Shown: positions 51,016 through 59,072 of the stretch, in pieces
Layout of the letters: each line of letters starts with the position of its first letter
How positions within the stretch are numbered: position 1 is the stretch's first letter
Source of the DNA: Lactobacillaceae bacterium L1_55_11
Lineage (GTDB): Bacteria > Bacillota > Bacilli > Lactobacillales > Lactobacillaceae
NCBI GenBank assembly: GCA_029433155.1
Contig: JAQYTT010000001.1
Coordinates: forward strand, 620,001 to 684,000
Length of the DNA stretch: 64,000 nt
Direction of reading: 5' to 3'
Translations under genes and position numbers: made by a program
Notes under the pieces: generated by a model
What the model saw: the letters and a program-made list of their open reading frames with translations, nothing else
Told to the model about the DNA's origin: nothing
Databases searched by the model: none

Positions 51016-52203
51016 TTATTCAGCTTTGTCGGCATCAGGGTTGTGGTAAATTTCCACATTTAAGACATGGCCAATACCCTTGATATCACTGACAATGGCC
51101 TGCCGGTGATCCGCCGGCAATTGGTTTAAGGCCACCAAAGTGTAGGCATAGTCACCCACCGCCCGGTTGCTCAACTCTTCAATGTTTAAATCCTGTTTTC
51201 CAAAGACCTGGCTAATTTGTCCCAGCATGTTGGGCACGTTTTCGTGCAGGATTCCAATCCGGTAAGGGGTCAGGAAAGGTTCGTTAATGTCGGGATAGTT
51301 GACCGAGTTCACGATGTTTCCACTAGTCAGGAAATCATCCATCTGCTTGGCTGCCATCAAGGCACTGGTATCCTCGGCCTCGACCGTGGAACCACCAATA
51401 TGGGGCGTAATAATGACCCGGTCGTTATCTAAGAGCGGTTCGCTACTAAAGTCAGTAATAAAGAGCCGTAATTTCTTGTCATCTAAGGCCTTAACCGCTT
51501 CCTCATCATCAACAATCCCGCTCCGGGAGAAGTTAATCAGGGCCGCGTTAGGCTTCAATTGGGCCAGCTTCTTGGCATCAATAAAGTGGTGGTTGGCCTT
51601 GGTATAAGGAATATGCACTGTCACATAGTCGGCGGCCGCTAAAACCTCGTCGACACTGGCCGCGTGATGAACGTGACGGTCAATCCGCCAAGCAGTATTC
51701 GCATTCAGACCGGGGTCGTAACCGATTACGTCCATCCCCAGTGAAAGGGCGATGTTGGCTACCTTAGATCCCACATTTCCCAGACCGATTACCCCCAGGG
51801 TCTTTTGGTAAAGTTCGGTACCCCGGTAACTGCCCTTGTTACGTTCGGTGCGCAGGGAAACATCCCCACCACGGGTTTCATTGGCAAAATTAATCGCCGA
51901 AATGATGGGCCTGGCCGCCATAATTAAGGCCGCAACGGTCAATTCCTTAACCGCATTAGCATTCCCACCCGGGGTGTTAAAGACCGGGATGCCACGCTTA
52001 GAAAGCTCGCTGACTGGAATATTGTTAAACCCGGCCCCAGCTCGAACCACGGCCTTGACGCTGTCAGGAATTGTTTCATGGTGCAAATCTTGGGAACGGA
52101 GAAGGATGCCGTCGGGGGCCTCGTCACCATTGATTTGGTAGCCCCGCTCGCTTAGGTAATCCAATCCCTTTTCACTGACAGCGTTATAGGTTTTGATGTT
52201 CAT
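51016..52203 (-). CDS. serA: D-3-phosphoglycerate dehydrogenase
   Basis: A 395-residue NAD-dependent dehydrogenase catalysing the first step of serine synthesis. The Rossmann motif LGVIGLGNVGSKVANIAL is near residue 145, the catalytic Arg and Glu lie in INFSRSGIVDDEE and FSSEPLLDN, and the His is in ITPHIGGSTVEAE. A C-terminal ACT domain (about 320-395) suggests serine feedback control. The ATG follows AAGGAG and directly abuts the serC stop (shared base), so the pair is one unit. Confidence 0.94.
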   Translation of the reverse strand: MNIKTYNAVSEKGLDYLSERGYQINGDEAPDGILLRSQDLHHETIPDSVKAVVRAGAGFNNIPVSELSKRGIPVFNTPGGNANAVKELTVAALIMAARPIISAINFANETRGGDVSLRTERNKGSYRGTELYQKTLGVIGLGNVGSKVANIALSLGMDVIGYDPGLNANTAWRIDRHVHHAASVDEVLAAADYVTVHIPYTKANHHFIDAKKLAQLKPNAALINFSRSGIVDDEEAVKALDDKKLRLFITDFSSEPLLDNDRVIITPHIGGSTVEAEDTSALMAAKQMDDFLTSGNIVNSVNYPDINEPFLTPYRIGILHENVPNMLGQISQVFGKQDLNIEELSNRAVGDYAYTLVALNQLPADHRQAIVSDIKGIGHVLNVEIYHNPDADKAE

Positions 52204-53291
52204 TACTGGTTCTCCTTTTTAGCCTGGTCCAAAAATGTAATTAAGGCGTCAACGGCATCCATTGGCTGGGCGTTGTACAAGGAAGCCCGGAAACCGCCAA
52301 CCGAACGGTGACCGGCCAGGTTGTGCAGGCCAGCTCGGTCAGCCTCCTGGCTAATCTTCTTATCCAAATCAGCATTACTGGTGGTAAAGACCACGTTGGT
52401 CAGGGAACGTGCCGCCCCCTGAACTGGTGCCTGGTAAAAATCAGACTGGTCTAAGTAATCGTATAAACGCTTGGCTTTCGCCTGGTTGCGGGCGTACATG
52501 GCTGGTACCCCACCTTCTTGATCAACCCAGTCTAGGACTAGGCCTAGAGCATAGATACTAAAGACGGGCGGCGTGTTGTACATTGAATTCTTATCAACGT
52601 AGTTTTGGTAACGCATCATCGGCCCGATGTTTTCGGGCTGTTGATCGGCTAGCCAGTCCTTTTTAACAACTACCAAGGTTACCCCGGCTGGCCCCAGGTT
52701 TTTCTGAGCACCAGCAAAGAAGGCATCAAAGTCCTGGGCCTGGTATGGCTCAGCCAAAATGTTGGAACTGAGATCAGCTATCAAGCGGCCGTCAGTCTTT
52801 GGCAACAGGTCCTGGTGATAGGTGGTTCCCTCAATGGTGTTATTGGTAGTCAGATAGAGATAGTCATAGTCCGCTGACTGAAAATTGGCCGGCAAGCTTG
52901 GTAGGTAGCGGTACTTATCTGGTCGCGATGTAGCAAGGATATCGGCCTCTTTACCAACTGCGTCAGCTGCCAAGGCCGCCTTGTGGGCAAAGTTACCCGA
53001 ATCTAAGACCGCAATCTTCCCCTGGTGAGTGGCAAAGTTGGCCGGTAGCATTTCAAATTGGAGGGAGCCACCACCCTGGACAAAGAGCACGGCGTATTCT
53101 TCAGAAATCCCCATTAACTGGCGGAGTTTTTCCTGGGCGTGGTTAATGATGGCATCAAACTGGGGACTGCGGTGGGAAATCTCTAGGATGCTGGTATGGG
53201 TGTGCTCCTGGGCCGCCAAATCTTTTTGAATTTGCTGGATAACCGGCTCGGGTAAGACCCCAGGTCCGGCTGAAAAATTATAACTTTGCAT
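52203..53291 (-). CDS. serC: Phosphoserine aminotransferase
   Basis: A 362-residue PLP enzyme converting 3-phosphohydroxypyruvate to phosphoserine. NFSAGPGVLPEPVIQQIQ at the N-terminus and the cofactor lysine in FFAGAQKNLGPAGVTLVV are diagnostic. The second of two adjacent ATGs (53291) is preferred from its spacing to GAGGAG. It is preceded by a leader with a short reading frame and an intrinsic terminator, suggesting attenuation. serB is not in this window. Confidence 0.94.
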   Translation of the reverse strand: MQSYNFSAGPGVLPEPVIQQIQKDLAAQEHTHTSILEISHRSPQFDAIINHAQEKLRQLMGISEEYAVLFVQGGGSLQFEMLPANFATHQGKIAVLDSGNFAHKAALAADAVGKEADILATSRPDKYRYLPSLPANFQSADYDYLYLTTNNTIEGTTYHQDLLPKTDGRLIADLSSNILAEPYQAQDFDAFFAGAQKNLGPAGVTLVVVKKDWLADQQPENIGPMMRYQNYVDKNSMYNTPPVFSIYALGLVLDWVDQEGGVPAMYARNQAKAKRLYDYLDQSDFYQAPVQGAARSLTNVVFTTSNADLDKKISQEADRAGLHNLAGHRSVGGFRASLYNAQPMDAVDALITFLDQAKKENQ

Positions 53292-53312
53292 CATTGCTCC
53301 TCACTGTAGGGT

Positions 53313-53350
53313 AACAAAAAAGCACAGATACCCCCGGCATCCGTGCTTAG
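53313..53350 (-). terminator. Intrinsic terminator upstream of serC (attenuator)
   Basis: Minus strand AGCACGGATGCC (53347-53336) pairs with GGTATCTGTGCT through G-U pairs that only form in the minus-strand RNA, then TTTTTTG. It lies between the serC promoter and gene. Confidence 0.85.
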
Positions 53351-53385
53351 TTTCTAATTCACGTCGAAACACGCAAATAAGCCCC

Positions 53386-53445
53386 TTAGCCTTGAATACT
53401 AGTGGGCTTTTGTTGGTGTATCAAATCTTGCTTTAATCCACACAT
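53386..53445 (-). CDS. Putative leader peptide of the serine operon (19 aa)
   Basis: A short frame MCGLKQDLIHQQKPTSIQG with AAGGGAG nine bases upstream of ATG. It ends 37 nt before the terminator hairpin. It contains Cys, two Gly, two nearby Thr-Ser codons (ACT AGT), that is serine and products of serine. The codons for Lys-Pro (AAGCCC) can pair with GGGCTT just after the stop codon. No homologue is known to me. Confidence 0.5.
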   Translation of the reverse strand: MCGLKQDLIHQQKPTSIQG

Positions 53446-53472
53446 ACTCGCCTGCTCCCTTTAGTTATCCTC

Positions 53473-53500
53473 ATTCTACGAGAAGAAAAATAATTGTCAA
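53473..53500 (-). promoter_or_regulatory. Promoter of the serC-serA operon
   Basis: Minus strand TTGACA (53500-53495), 16-bp spacer, TAGAAT (53478-53473). The predicted start is near 53466, giving a leader of about 175 nt. Confidence 0.75.
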
Positions 53501-53503
53501 GGC

Positions 53504-53533
53504 TTGTAATATGGGCCCTAATCAGGGTATAAT
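53504..53533 (+). promoter_or_regulatory. Promoter of tRNA-Leu
   Basis: TTGTAA (53504-53509), 18-bp spacer, TATAAT (53528-53533), 14 nt before the tRNA. It overlaps the divergent serC promoter region. Confidence 0.7.
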
Positions 53534-53547
53534 GTTCCATGTTGCTT

Positions 53548-53631
53548 GCCGATGTGGCGGAACTGGCAGACGCGTACCGTTCAGGTCGGTATGGTGATTT
53601 CACCGTGCAGGTTCGATTCCTGTCATCGGCA
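53548..53631 (+). tRNA. tRNA-Leu (anticodon CAG)
   Basis: 84 nt with a perfect acceptor stem GCCGATG/CATCGGC, a class II long variable arm, anticodon stem TACCG/CGGTA with loop TTCAGGT, a T-arm with GGTTCGATTCC, and discriminator A. CCA is not encoded. Confidence 0.95.
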
Positions 53632-53636
53632 TTCTA

Positions 53637-53654
53637 ACCGTTAATATTAACGGT
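53637..53654. repeat. Perfect 18-bp palindrome after tRNA-Leu
   Basis: ACCGTTAATATTAACGGT, five bases after the tRNA 3' end. It may help 3' processing or be an integration remnant. Confidence 0.6.
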
Positions 53655-53668
53655 ACTGAAGTGACATT

Positions 53669-53699
53669 GACTAACTTTAATGAGTTGGTCTTTTTTTTT
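53669..53699 (+). terminator. Terminator of tRNA-Leu
   Basis: Arms GACTAACT and AGTTGGTC (one G-U), six-base loop, nine T. Confidence 0.85.
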
Positions 53700-54104
53700 G
53701 TTGAATTGAATAGAACGAGCGGCGCCGACGAGTTTTCAATCATGTCGACGCCTGTATGCCGGTGATGACCATTAACTATTTGTGTTTTCTTCTTCAAATC
53801 GCTTGTCGATTAGCTCTTGTAACTCATGCAAGTCTTCCGTTGTAGCGCGCTTAATAATGAAATTGCGTGCTGTAGATCGGTACGAAAGGTAGTTACTGTA
53901 GTCTCTATTGTTGTGTTGCCAACGTTTGTTTCTTTCAGTTTGATTGATAATAAGCACCTCACTTTAAAAACGGATTCGCAGTGGTCAGAATCAGTGGCAG
54001 TGATGCAATAATTAACATCACCCACCATCCAGAATTTTGTGTTTTGTTTATCTTAAACTAGATTGGAGTCGAGGTCACTAACATTCTCTACACATTTCCG
54101 AAAT
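53700..54104. other. AT-rich region with possible element remnant
   Basis: About 400 bp between the tRNA-Leu terminator and the asp3 terminator, visibly richer in A+T than its neighbours. It holds an imperfect inverted repeat (GGCGCCGAC at about 53721 and GTCGACGCC about 14 nt on) and one doubtful small reading frame. No intact gene is certain. Confidence 0.45.
53772..53957 (-). CDS. Doubtful 61-aa reading frame, phage- or island-like
   Basis: A GTG-initiated frame with a basic N-terminal half and the string YLSYRSTARNFIIKRATTED then LHELQELIDKRFEEE. The Y-x-x-Y-R-S-A-x-x-F-I pattern followed by TxEDLxxL reminds me of small conserved proteins in phages and chromosomal islands of Gram-positives. 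The ribosome site is weak (GAGG very close). Base composition differs from the surroundings. It may be a remnant of an element once integrated at tRNA-Leu. Confidence 0.3.
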   Translation of the reverse strand: MLIINQTERNKRWQHNNRDYSNYLSYRSTARNFIIKRATTEDLHELQELIDKRFEEENTNS

Positions 54105-54133
54105 AAAAAGCAGGTCGACTGACCTGCTTTTTT
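54105..54133. terminator. Terminator at the end of the accessory Sec cluster
   Basis: Arms AAAAAGCAGGTC and GACCTGCTTTTT, loop GACT, overlapping the asp3 stop codon. Confidence 0.92.
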
Positions 54134-55229
54134 ACTGTCCGTTAGTAAAGAAATTGTTTAAACGGTTCTTACGGTGGCGCGGCTCCTGGCGGGCAGCGCT
54201 ATTAGCCACCCGGGTGGCTGGCACGGTATTTGGAATCGTTTTGGTTCGGTTAGTGGGCAACATGCTCAACCGGCTGCGAACGGGGTGCGGCACAATCAGA
54301 TTGACCTTACCGGGCAAAACGTCCGGCTGCTCAACAAATTGGGTCCCATCCGACAAATTATCCATAATCCAACCGGGCAGGCTAGCCAAAAACTGCTTTA
54401 TATCACTTGGCAGCAGGTTTTGAAATGGCACCGCTGGATCAAAGCGGGGATCAAAAATCAGGGCCTGGCTGTTTTTAAACTTAGCCTGATAGTAAACCGC
54501 CGCCTGACTGGAAACCGGACCATAGCCGATGAACTCCAGGTCACGGCTGCGACTCTGCTTACGGGCCTGTAAAATCGGCTCGATTAAGTCCTGGTCGGTG
54601 TAAGCCCGACTGTGAAGTAAGTCAGTCGCAAAGTACAGGGTTGGCTGCTCTGGGTCAGCTAACTGTCGGTCAACGTAGTTAGTTTGGTAAAGTTCGGGCT
54701 CAGTGAAGACTACCCGTAAGTTCTTACCCTTGACCCGACTATCGGCCTGCAAGTAGCTAAACAAATTATCGTCCAGGGCCTGGTCGCCATCCTTTAGCTG
54801 GCCACTTTGACTAGTACTAATCGTGAAATCGTGGAAGGTAAAGTCGCCGGCCCCAGCTGAAACCAGCTCTACCTGGTAGGCTGCATAGTTATCGGGTACC
54901 GTCACTTCAATTTCATCCGCGTTTTGACTCTTGTTAGCAATGTTTTGCCCCTGCTGATCAAAAAAAGTAACCGAAAGATAGGCAAACATCCGCTCCGAGT
55001 GATCAATGTGGCGCCGGAAAGTATAAGTCCGACCCTGAACCAAACGGGGCAGGTCAGCCACAGCCTTATCACGCATATAATTATGCTGCGAGTGCCAAAC
55101 GGCAACTACCCGACCACTGGGCAGAAACTGGTGCTTGAAGTTCACGGCGTTTAGGGCCTGGAAGTCCAAGTCCGCGCCCTGCAGTTCCTTGAGTTCAGTA
55201 TTGGCCGTCCAGTAAATTTGATATCTCAT
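54132..55229 (-). CDS. asp3: Accessory Sec protein Asp3 with long C-terminal extension
   Basis: 365 residues. The first 150 match Asp3, a carbohydrate-binding partner of Asp1/Asp2: FLPSGRVVAVWHSQHNYMRD, LPRLVQGRTYTFRRHI, VSAGAGDFTFHDFTIS. The remaining 200 residues are an extension with an alternating strand/helix pattern, including EFIGYGPVSSQAAVYYQAKF, which resembles the nucleophile region of Asp2, and a basic Arg-rich tail. AGGAGG precedes the ATG, which overlaps the asp2 stop (ATGA). It is last in gtfA-gtfB-asp1-asp2-asp3. Confidence 0.82.
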   Translation of the reverse strand: MRYQIYWTANTELKELQGADLDFQALNAVNFKHQFLPSGRVVAVWHSQHNYMRDKAVADLPRLVQGRTYTFRRHIDHSERMFAYLSVTFFDQQGQNIANKSQNADEIEVTVPDNYAAYQVELVSAGAGDFTFHDFTISTSQSGQLKDGDQALDDNLFSYLQADSRVKGKNLRVVFTEPELYQTNYVDRQLADPEQPTLYFATDLLHSRAYTDQDLIEPILQARKQSRSRDLEFIGYGPVSSQAAVYYQAKFKNSQALIFDPRFDPAVPFQNLLPSDIKQFLASLPGWIMDNLSDGTQFVEQPDVLPGKVNLIVPHPVRSRLSMLPTNRTKTIPNTVPATRVANSAARQEPRHRKNRLNNFFTNGQ

Positions 55230-56764
55230 GACCGGCCTCCTATACCCATTTGATTGGCAATATTTTCAATCCGGCCCACCATAAACTCAACCATCTCGTT
55301 AATCTTTTCAACGTGGTAACCTGGTTGGCTTTGGTGGTCGACCCGAACCCCTTTCTCCTTGGCATAGTCCAAGAGCTGGGGCAGACTGGCCCCATCGTAT
55401 TCGTCCTGCTCCATGGTAAAGAGGGCCAGCTGAGTGTTGGACCAGTCCATGTCGGCCAGCCGGTCCCACAGCTTCTTGTTCAGGGCGGGTGTGTCAGCCT
55501 TATCCATCCGGCCGGTTAAGAAGCGACGGACATCCAAGGTCCAGTCCTGGTTAACGCCATTATGGGGGAACTCGGGATCTTCAGTAAAGGTTCCCAGGTT
55601 CAAGATTGGCTTGGCGGCCACCACGGCAGCCGGCTTAATCACGGGTGCGTAGTACAGGGCCGGATAACTTCCCATGGAATAGCCGGCCATGATGACCTGA
55701 TCACCGGTCAGGCCTAGCGAAGCCATCGTCCGCTGAATCGTTTTCACAACTAATTCTTCATACTCGGGTGAGCCAATGTCAAAGACCCCACCCTGGGTCC
55801 GGCTGTCGGTAAAGAGCAGGTAAGGTAGGCCAGTCTTATCCAGCGGACCCATCATTTCAAAGCCTTCAATATGCAGGCGCGTACCCGCAAAGAGGACCAC
55901 CAGTGGTCCGGGACGGGTACCGGGATTAAAGTAGGACAACACTTCCTGGCCGTCACTGGTCAATTGGCGCTGACCACCGGGCAAGAACAGGCCCAGCCCA
56001 TGTCGGGAACGGCGCTGGTGAACGGCGTGCAGGTCAATTTCCCCCTCGCCACGACCCAGGACAATGATTTGGTAATCCTGGTACTGGTCAGGGGCTACGA
56101 TGCTGGTCATGTCGGTTAAGCCATTGCCAGTAATGTACTGGAGTTGCTGAAGACGGCCGTTACTGAAGAAAACCAACTCCAGGGCCACTTCGGCACTGCC
56201 ACTAACATCGTAATCCAAGGAAATTAGGTTGGTTTGACCCGGTCCAAAATCCCCAGGAAAGGTCTTCAAGGTCCCTAGCTGCCGCCAAGTATCGCCAAAG
56301 TCTCCATGGAACTTAGTGGAAAAACGACCGTGCCGACTGAGATGCCAGCGGTAGTCGTCATGGGGCATGAACTGACTTTCACTAAAGCGGGTTGGAAAAC
56401 CAACCTGGCCCATGTAAAGATCACGCAAAATCCGCTGCGCCACCATTTGGGGCTGGTCCACTTCAAAGTGGAAGGCCCGTCGCACGCTCAGGGCATCCTG
56501 CATTTCCGGGTCAATATCTTGCCAGTCAGCCAGGTAGATGACCCGGTAGGGTGGCCATTCTTCAATTTGGTGGGCCAGGAGGACACTGTCCAGGGTTAAA
56601 TCAGTCAAAAGAACATAGTTTTGCTCTAACTGGTAAGGATCACGCTGCTGGGCCAAAAGCTCCGGCAGGTGGAAATTGTCCACGTACTGCCAGGTTAGCC
56701 CGGGCAGCTGAACCTGGTCAGTCCAATCACTGGACCCAACTTGTAAAATTGAAATATCACTCAT
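55226..56764 (-). CDS. asp2: Accessory Sec system protein Asp2
   Basis: A 512-residue protein. An N-terminal beta-rich carbohydrate-binding part is followed by an alpha/beta hydrolase-like domain with the nucleophile elbow VIMAGYSMGSYPALYY near residue 360, a candidate acid in FTMEQDEYDG and the His in QPGYHVEKIN. In streptococci Asp2 O-acetylates GlcNAc on the exported adhesin and is needed for its export. The ATG at 56764 overlaps the end of asp1; upstream GTG codons are alternatives. Confidence 0.88.
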   Translation of the reverse strand: MSDISILQVGSSDWTDQVQLPGLTWQYVDNFHLPELLAQQRDPYQLEQNYVLLTDLTLDSVLLAHQIEEWPPYRVIYLADWQDIDPEMQDALSVRRAFHFEVDQPQMVAQRILRDLYMGQVGFPTRFSESQFMPHDDYRWHLSRHGRFSTKFHGDFGDTWRQLGTLKTFPGDFGPGQTNLISLDYDVSGSAEVALELVFFSNGRLQQLQYITGNGLTDMTSIVAPDQYQDYQIIVLGRGEGEIDLHAVHQRRSRHGLGLFLPGGQRQLTSDGQEVLSYFNPGTRPGPLVVLFAGTRLHIEGFEMMGPLDKTGLPYLLFTDSRTQGGVFDIGSPEYEELVVKTIQRTMASLGLTGDQVIMAGYSMGSYPALYYAPVIKPAAVVAAKPILNLGTFTEDPEFPHNGVNQDWTLDVRRFLTGRMDKADTPALNKKLWDRLADMDWSNTQLALFTMEQDEYDGASLPQLLDYAKEKGVRVDHQSQPGYHVEKINEMVEFMVGRIENIANQMGIGGRS

Positions 56765-58211
56765 TGTGGTCACCACTGCTCTGCTTTAAAGTTTGAAAAA
56801 TTTGCTGCCAGCGCTCCCAGATGACATCACTGTCAAACTGGTTGGCCAGCTGTACGGCCGCATTTTGGGCCTGGGCCCATTTATTAATGTTATCCAGGTA
56901 ATCGTTTAAGGCCAGTACTAGTTGAGCTGAATCTTTAACAATCTGCCCGTTTTGACCGGCCTGAACGTAAGGACTAGCCACGGCGTCAACCTGGGGAACC
57001 CCCTTAGAAAGGGCCAGGGTCTGTAGGTACTGGTCCGGATTTTGACTTAAATCAATCAGAACGCGGACCGTTTGGAAATAATCCTGGCGCTGTTCTTCAC
57101 TTTGTGGACCAAGGAACTGGAACTGTTCGGTCAGGTTCAAATCGTCATCACCCTGCTCGGCCTGGGCCTTGGTTACCATCGCCTGTAATTCGGCAGGGGC
57201 CTGCTTAGCCTCACAAATAATGACCAGGTCCGGGGTGTAGCGGGCCAACATTAGCAGCTGTTCCATCACGGGACCGTGCATGGCCATGTCAACCTGGTCA
57301 ATAAACCAGTAAATTGGCAGGGCTGAACTGGCATTGGACTGCCCTAATTTCACCCGGGCAGCAAACGGTGGCACCAGCTCAACTGGTACCTGGGCTTGGG
57401 CATTTAAGGCATCGTAGGCTGCCCCAGTCCCCGTCACCACTACCTGCGCCTGGTTAGGCACGGTCGTGGTTGAACTGCTTTGATTACTGTCATAGCTGGT
57501 AATAACCGGCTGGCTAATTGCGCCGGTCATCAAAGTCTGCACGTTGGCCAGGGACTGGTCGACCACGACCGGTCCTAATTCAAGGTGCTGGCTGAAGTAG
57601 CGCTGAACCACTTCATCAACCAAGACGGCTAAATTACTGAACTTCGTCTGATCAGTCCAGCTTAACCGGCGGGTGGTCACCACGCCATCAGCGTAGTTTT
57701 CGTGAACGACTACGGCCCCACTGGGGTTTAGGTAGTCAACACTGGTAACTGCAGCGCCTTCGAAGGTCAAAACCCGGGAAACAAAACCCCGGTCGTCAAG
57801 GGTCAATTGCTGCTTAAGCTGACCTTTTTCTAGTAAATCAATTCGGTCGTAATGGTCGCTGGCCGGATAGTTGGGCCAAACGGTGGCGTAGTGATGCTGC
57901 TTTAACATGACCACGACCCGGTCGTACATGTAAACAAACTCGACCCCTGCTGGCCAGGTAAAGTCGTCCAAGCTCAGTGGCTGCTCATCTTGCCAGTCAA
58001 CTTGCTGCAATTCATCAAAGGATGACCAGTAGGTGGCTGCTTCGACCTGCTTACTAGCCAGGATATGGCGCAACTTCGGTAAATAATCGCGTACCACAAA
58101 ATGAACCGCCTGTTTTTTTTCTAAAAAGAGGCGGGCCTGGTGGAGACTATGATCCATCTGTGGCACATCATTTAAGTAGCCCTGCCAGTTGGGCATAATG
58201 GTAACTGACAT
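56757..58211 (-). CDS. asp1: Accessory Sec system protein Asp1
   Basis: A 484-residue protein with a GT-B-like fold expected from the family. Identifying parts are VDEVVQRYFSQHLELGPVVV, PVELVPPFAARVKLGQSNAS and VRVLIDLSQNPDQYLQTLAL then GVPQVDAVASPYVQAGQNG. Asp1 scaffolds the Asp1-Asp2-Asp3 complex and delivers glycosylated substrate to SecA2. AGGAG lies upstream of the ATG. It follows the gtfB-like gene by 24 bp. Confidence 0.88.
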   Translation of the reverse strand: MSVTIMPNWQGYLNDVPQMDHSLHQARLFLEKKQAVHFVVRDYLPKLRHILASKQVEAATYWSSFDELQQVDWQDEQPLSLDDFTWPAGVEFVYMYDRVVVMLKQHHYATVWPNYPASDHYDRIDLLEKGQLKQQLTLDDRGFVSRVLTFEGAAVTSVDYLNPSGAVVVHENYADGVVTTRRLSWTDQTKFSNLAVLVDEVVQRYFSQHLELGPVVVDQSLANVQTLMTGAISQPVITSYDSNQSSSTTTVPNQAQVVVTGTGAAYDALNAQAQVPVELVPPFAARVKLGQSNASSALPIYWFIDQVDMAMHGPVMEQLLMLARYTPDLVIICEAKQAPAELQAMVTKAQAEQGDDDLNLTEQFQFLGPQSEEQRQDYFQTVRVLIDLSQNPDQYLQTLALSKGVPQVDAVASPYVQAGQNGQIVKDSAQLVLALNDYLDNINKWAQAQNAAVQLANQFDSDVIWERWQQIFQTLKQSSGDHNE

Positions 58212-58235
58212 ACAATCCTTCTCCTGCTCTAGCCC

Positions 58236-59072
58236 TTAGGGCTTAAAGACTGAAACCCGCTTTAATGGCAGGCCAGCCTTCTTTAAGAGGGCAAAATCCT
58301 TAGCGGTAACCTGAACGTGTTCGACCGGGTGACCATCATTTTTCAAAATTGCCACTAGGTTACCCAAGACATTCCCCTGGTCATCCAAAACCGTATCTGG
58401 GAAGGCCAAGGTCGTTCCCTTAGGGGCAAAGTCGAGCTCCCGGCCGACCTGGGTAATCCGGTACTCATTTTCAGGGTGGTGGTTACCGATGTCAGCCACG
58501 TAGGCTTCGGCACTCGAGTACTTCTCCCCGTTAGCGTAGACAAAGTTGCGCTGTCCTTCAAAGTAGAAGTCCTGAGTTTGGGGCTGGTCTTGTCCCAGGT
58601 AAAAATCAGACTCTAGCAAGGTCCCCTCGCTAAAATACTGCTTGGCAAAGAGGCGGCCATCGCGCTGGTAGATATCCTTGTAGTCAATGACCCCATCATT
58701 ATCTAACCAGGAAACAGCCTGGACAATCCGATTGGAATTGACAAACCAGCGGACCTGGGCCAGCTCCTGGCCGACACTGGTTACACTCTTGGTCCAGTCG
58801 TCATTAACAACAATCTGGGCCTGATTAGGGACGGGTAAGTCCGCAAACCAGATACCGTTTTGCCGGTTATCGTCATCACTCAGATAAGCGCGGGCATAAA
58901 CGTCATAAACCTGGTGAGGGGCTAGGCCCAGTTCCTGGACCAATTGGTAAGCATCCTCGTGGGGGGTAGCCAGCCAGAGTTCGTCACTTTGACCATTCTT
59001 TACTTGTTTGATTTGCCAACTGATTCCTGGAAAACTCGCGTAGTCCAGGGAGTTGATTAGTTCAACTTTCAT
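58236..59072 (-). CDS. gtfB: GtfB-like accessory glycosylation stabiliser, short form
   Basis: 278 residues, against about 440 in streptococcal GtfB. The visible part matches the N-terminal extended beta-sheet domain (DUF1975 type) found in GtfA/GtfB: VIDYKDIYQRDGRLFAKQYF, TQDFYFEGQRNFVYANGEKY. The C-terminal Rossmann part present in full-length GtfB is much reduced. In the known pair, GtfA is catalytic and GtfB recognises the acceptor. The ATG overlaps the gtfA stop (ATGA), supporting a GtfA-GtfB complex. GGGAG precedes it. Confidence 0.65.
   Translation of the reverse strand: MKVELINSLDYASFPGISWQIKQVKNGQSDELWLATPHEDAYQLVQELGLAPHQVYDVYARAYLSDDDNRQNGIWFADLPVPNQAQIVVNDDWTKSVTSVGQELAQVRWFVNSNRIVQAVSWLDNDGVIDYKDIYQRDGRLFAKQYFSEGTLLESDFYLGQDQPQTQDFYFEGQRNFVYANGEKYSSAEAYVADIGNHHPENEYRITQVGRELDFAPKGTTLAFPDTVLDDQGNVLGNLVAILKNDGHPVEHVQVTAKDFALLKKAGLPLKRVSVFKP

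Noticed and set aside
53548-53760. Search for a duplicated 3' end of tRNA-Leu as attachment-site pair
   Set aside because: Only short, imperfect similarity (around 53735-53765) was seen; not enough to call an att site.
53600-53797. Minus-strand reading frame of 65 codons ending MTGIEPAR
   Set aside because: It runs antisense through tRNA-Leu; the tail is the well-known artefact of translating the reverse of this tRNA.
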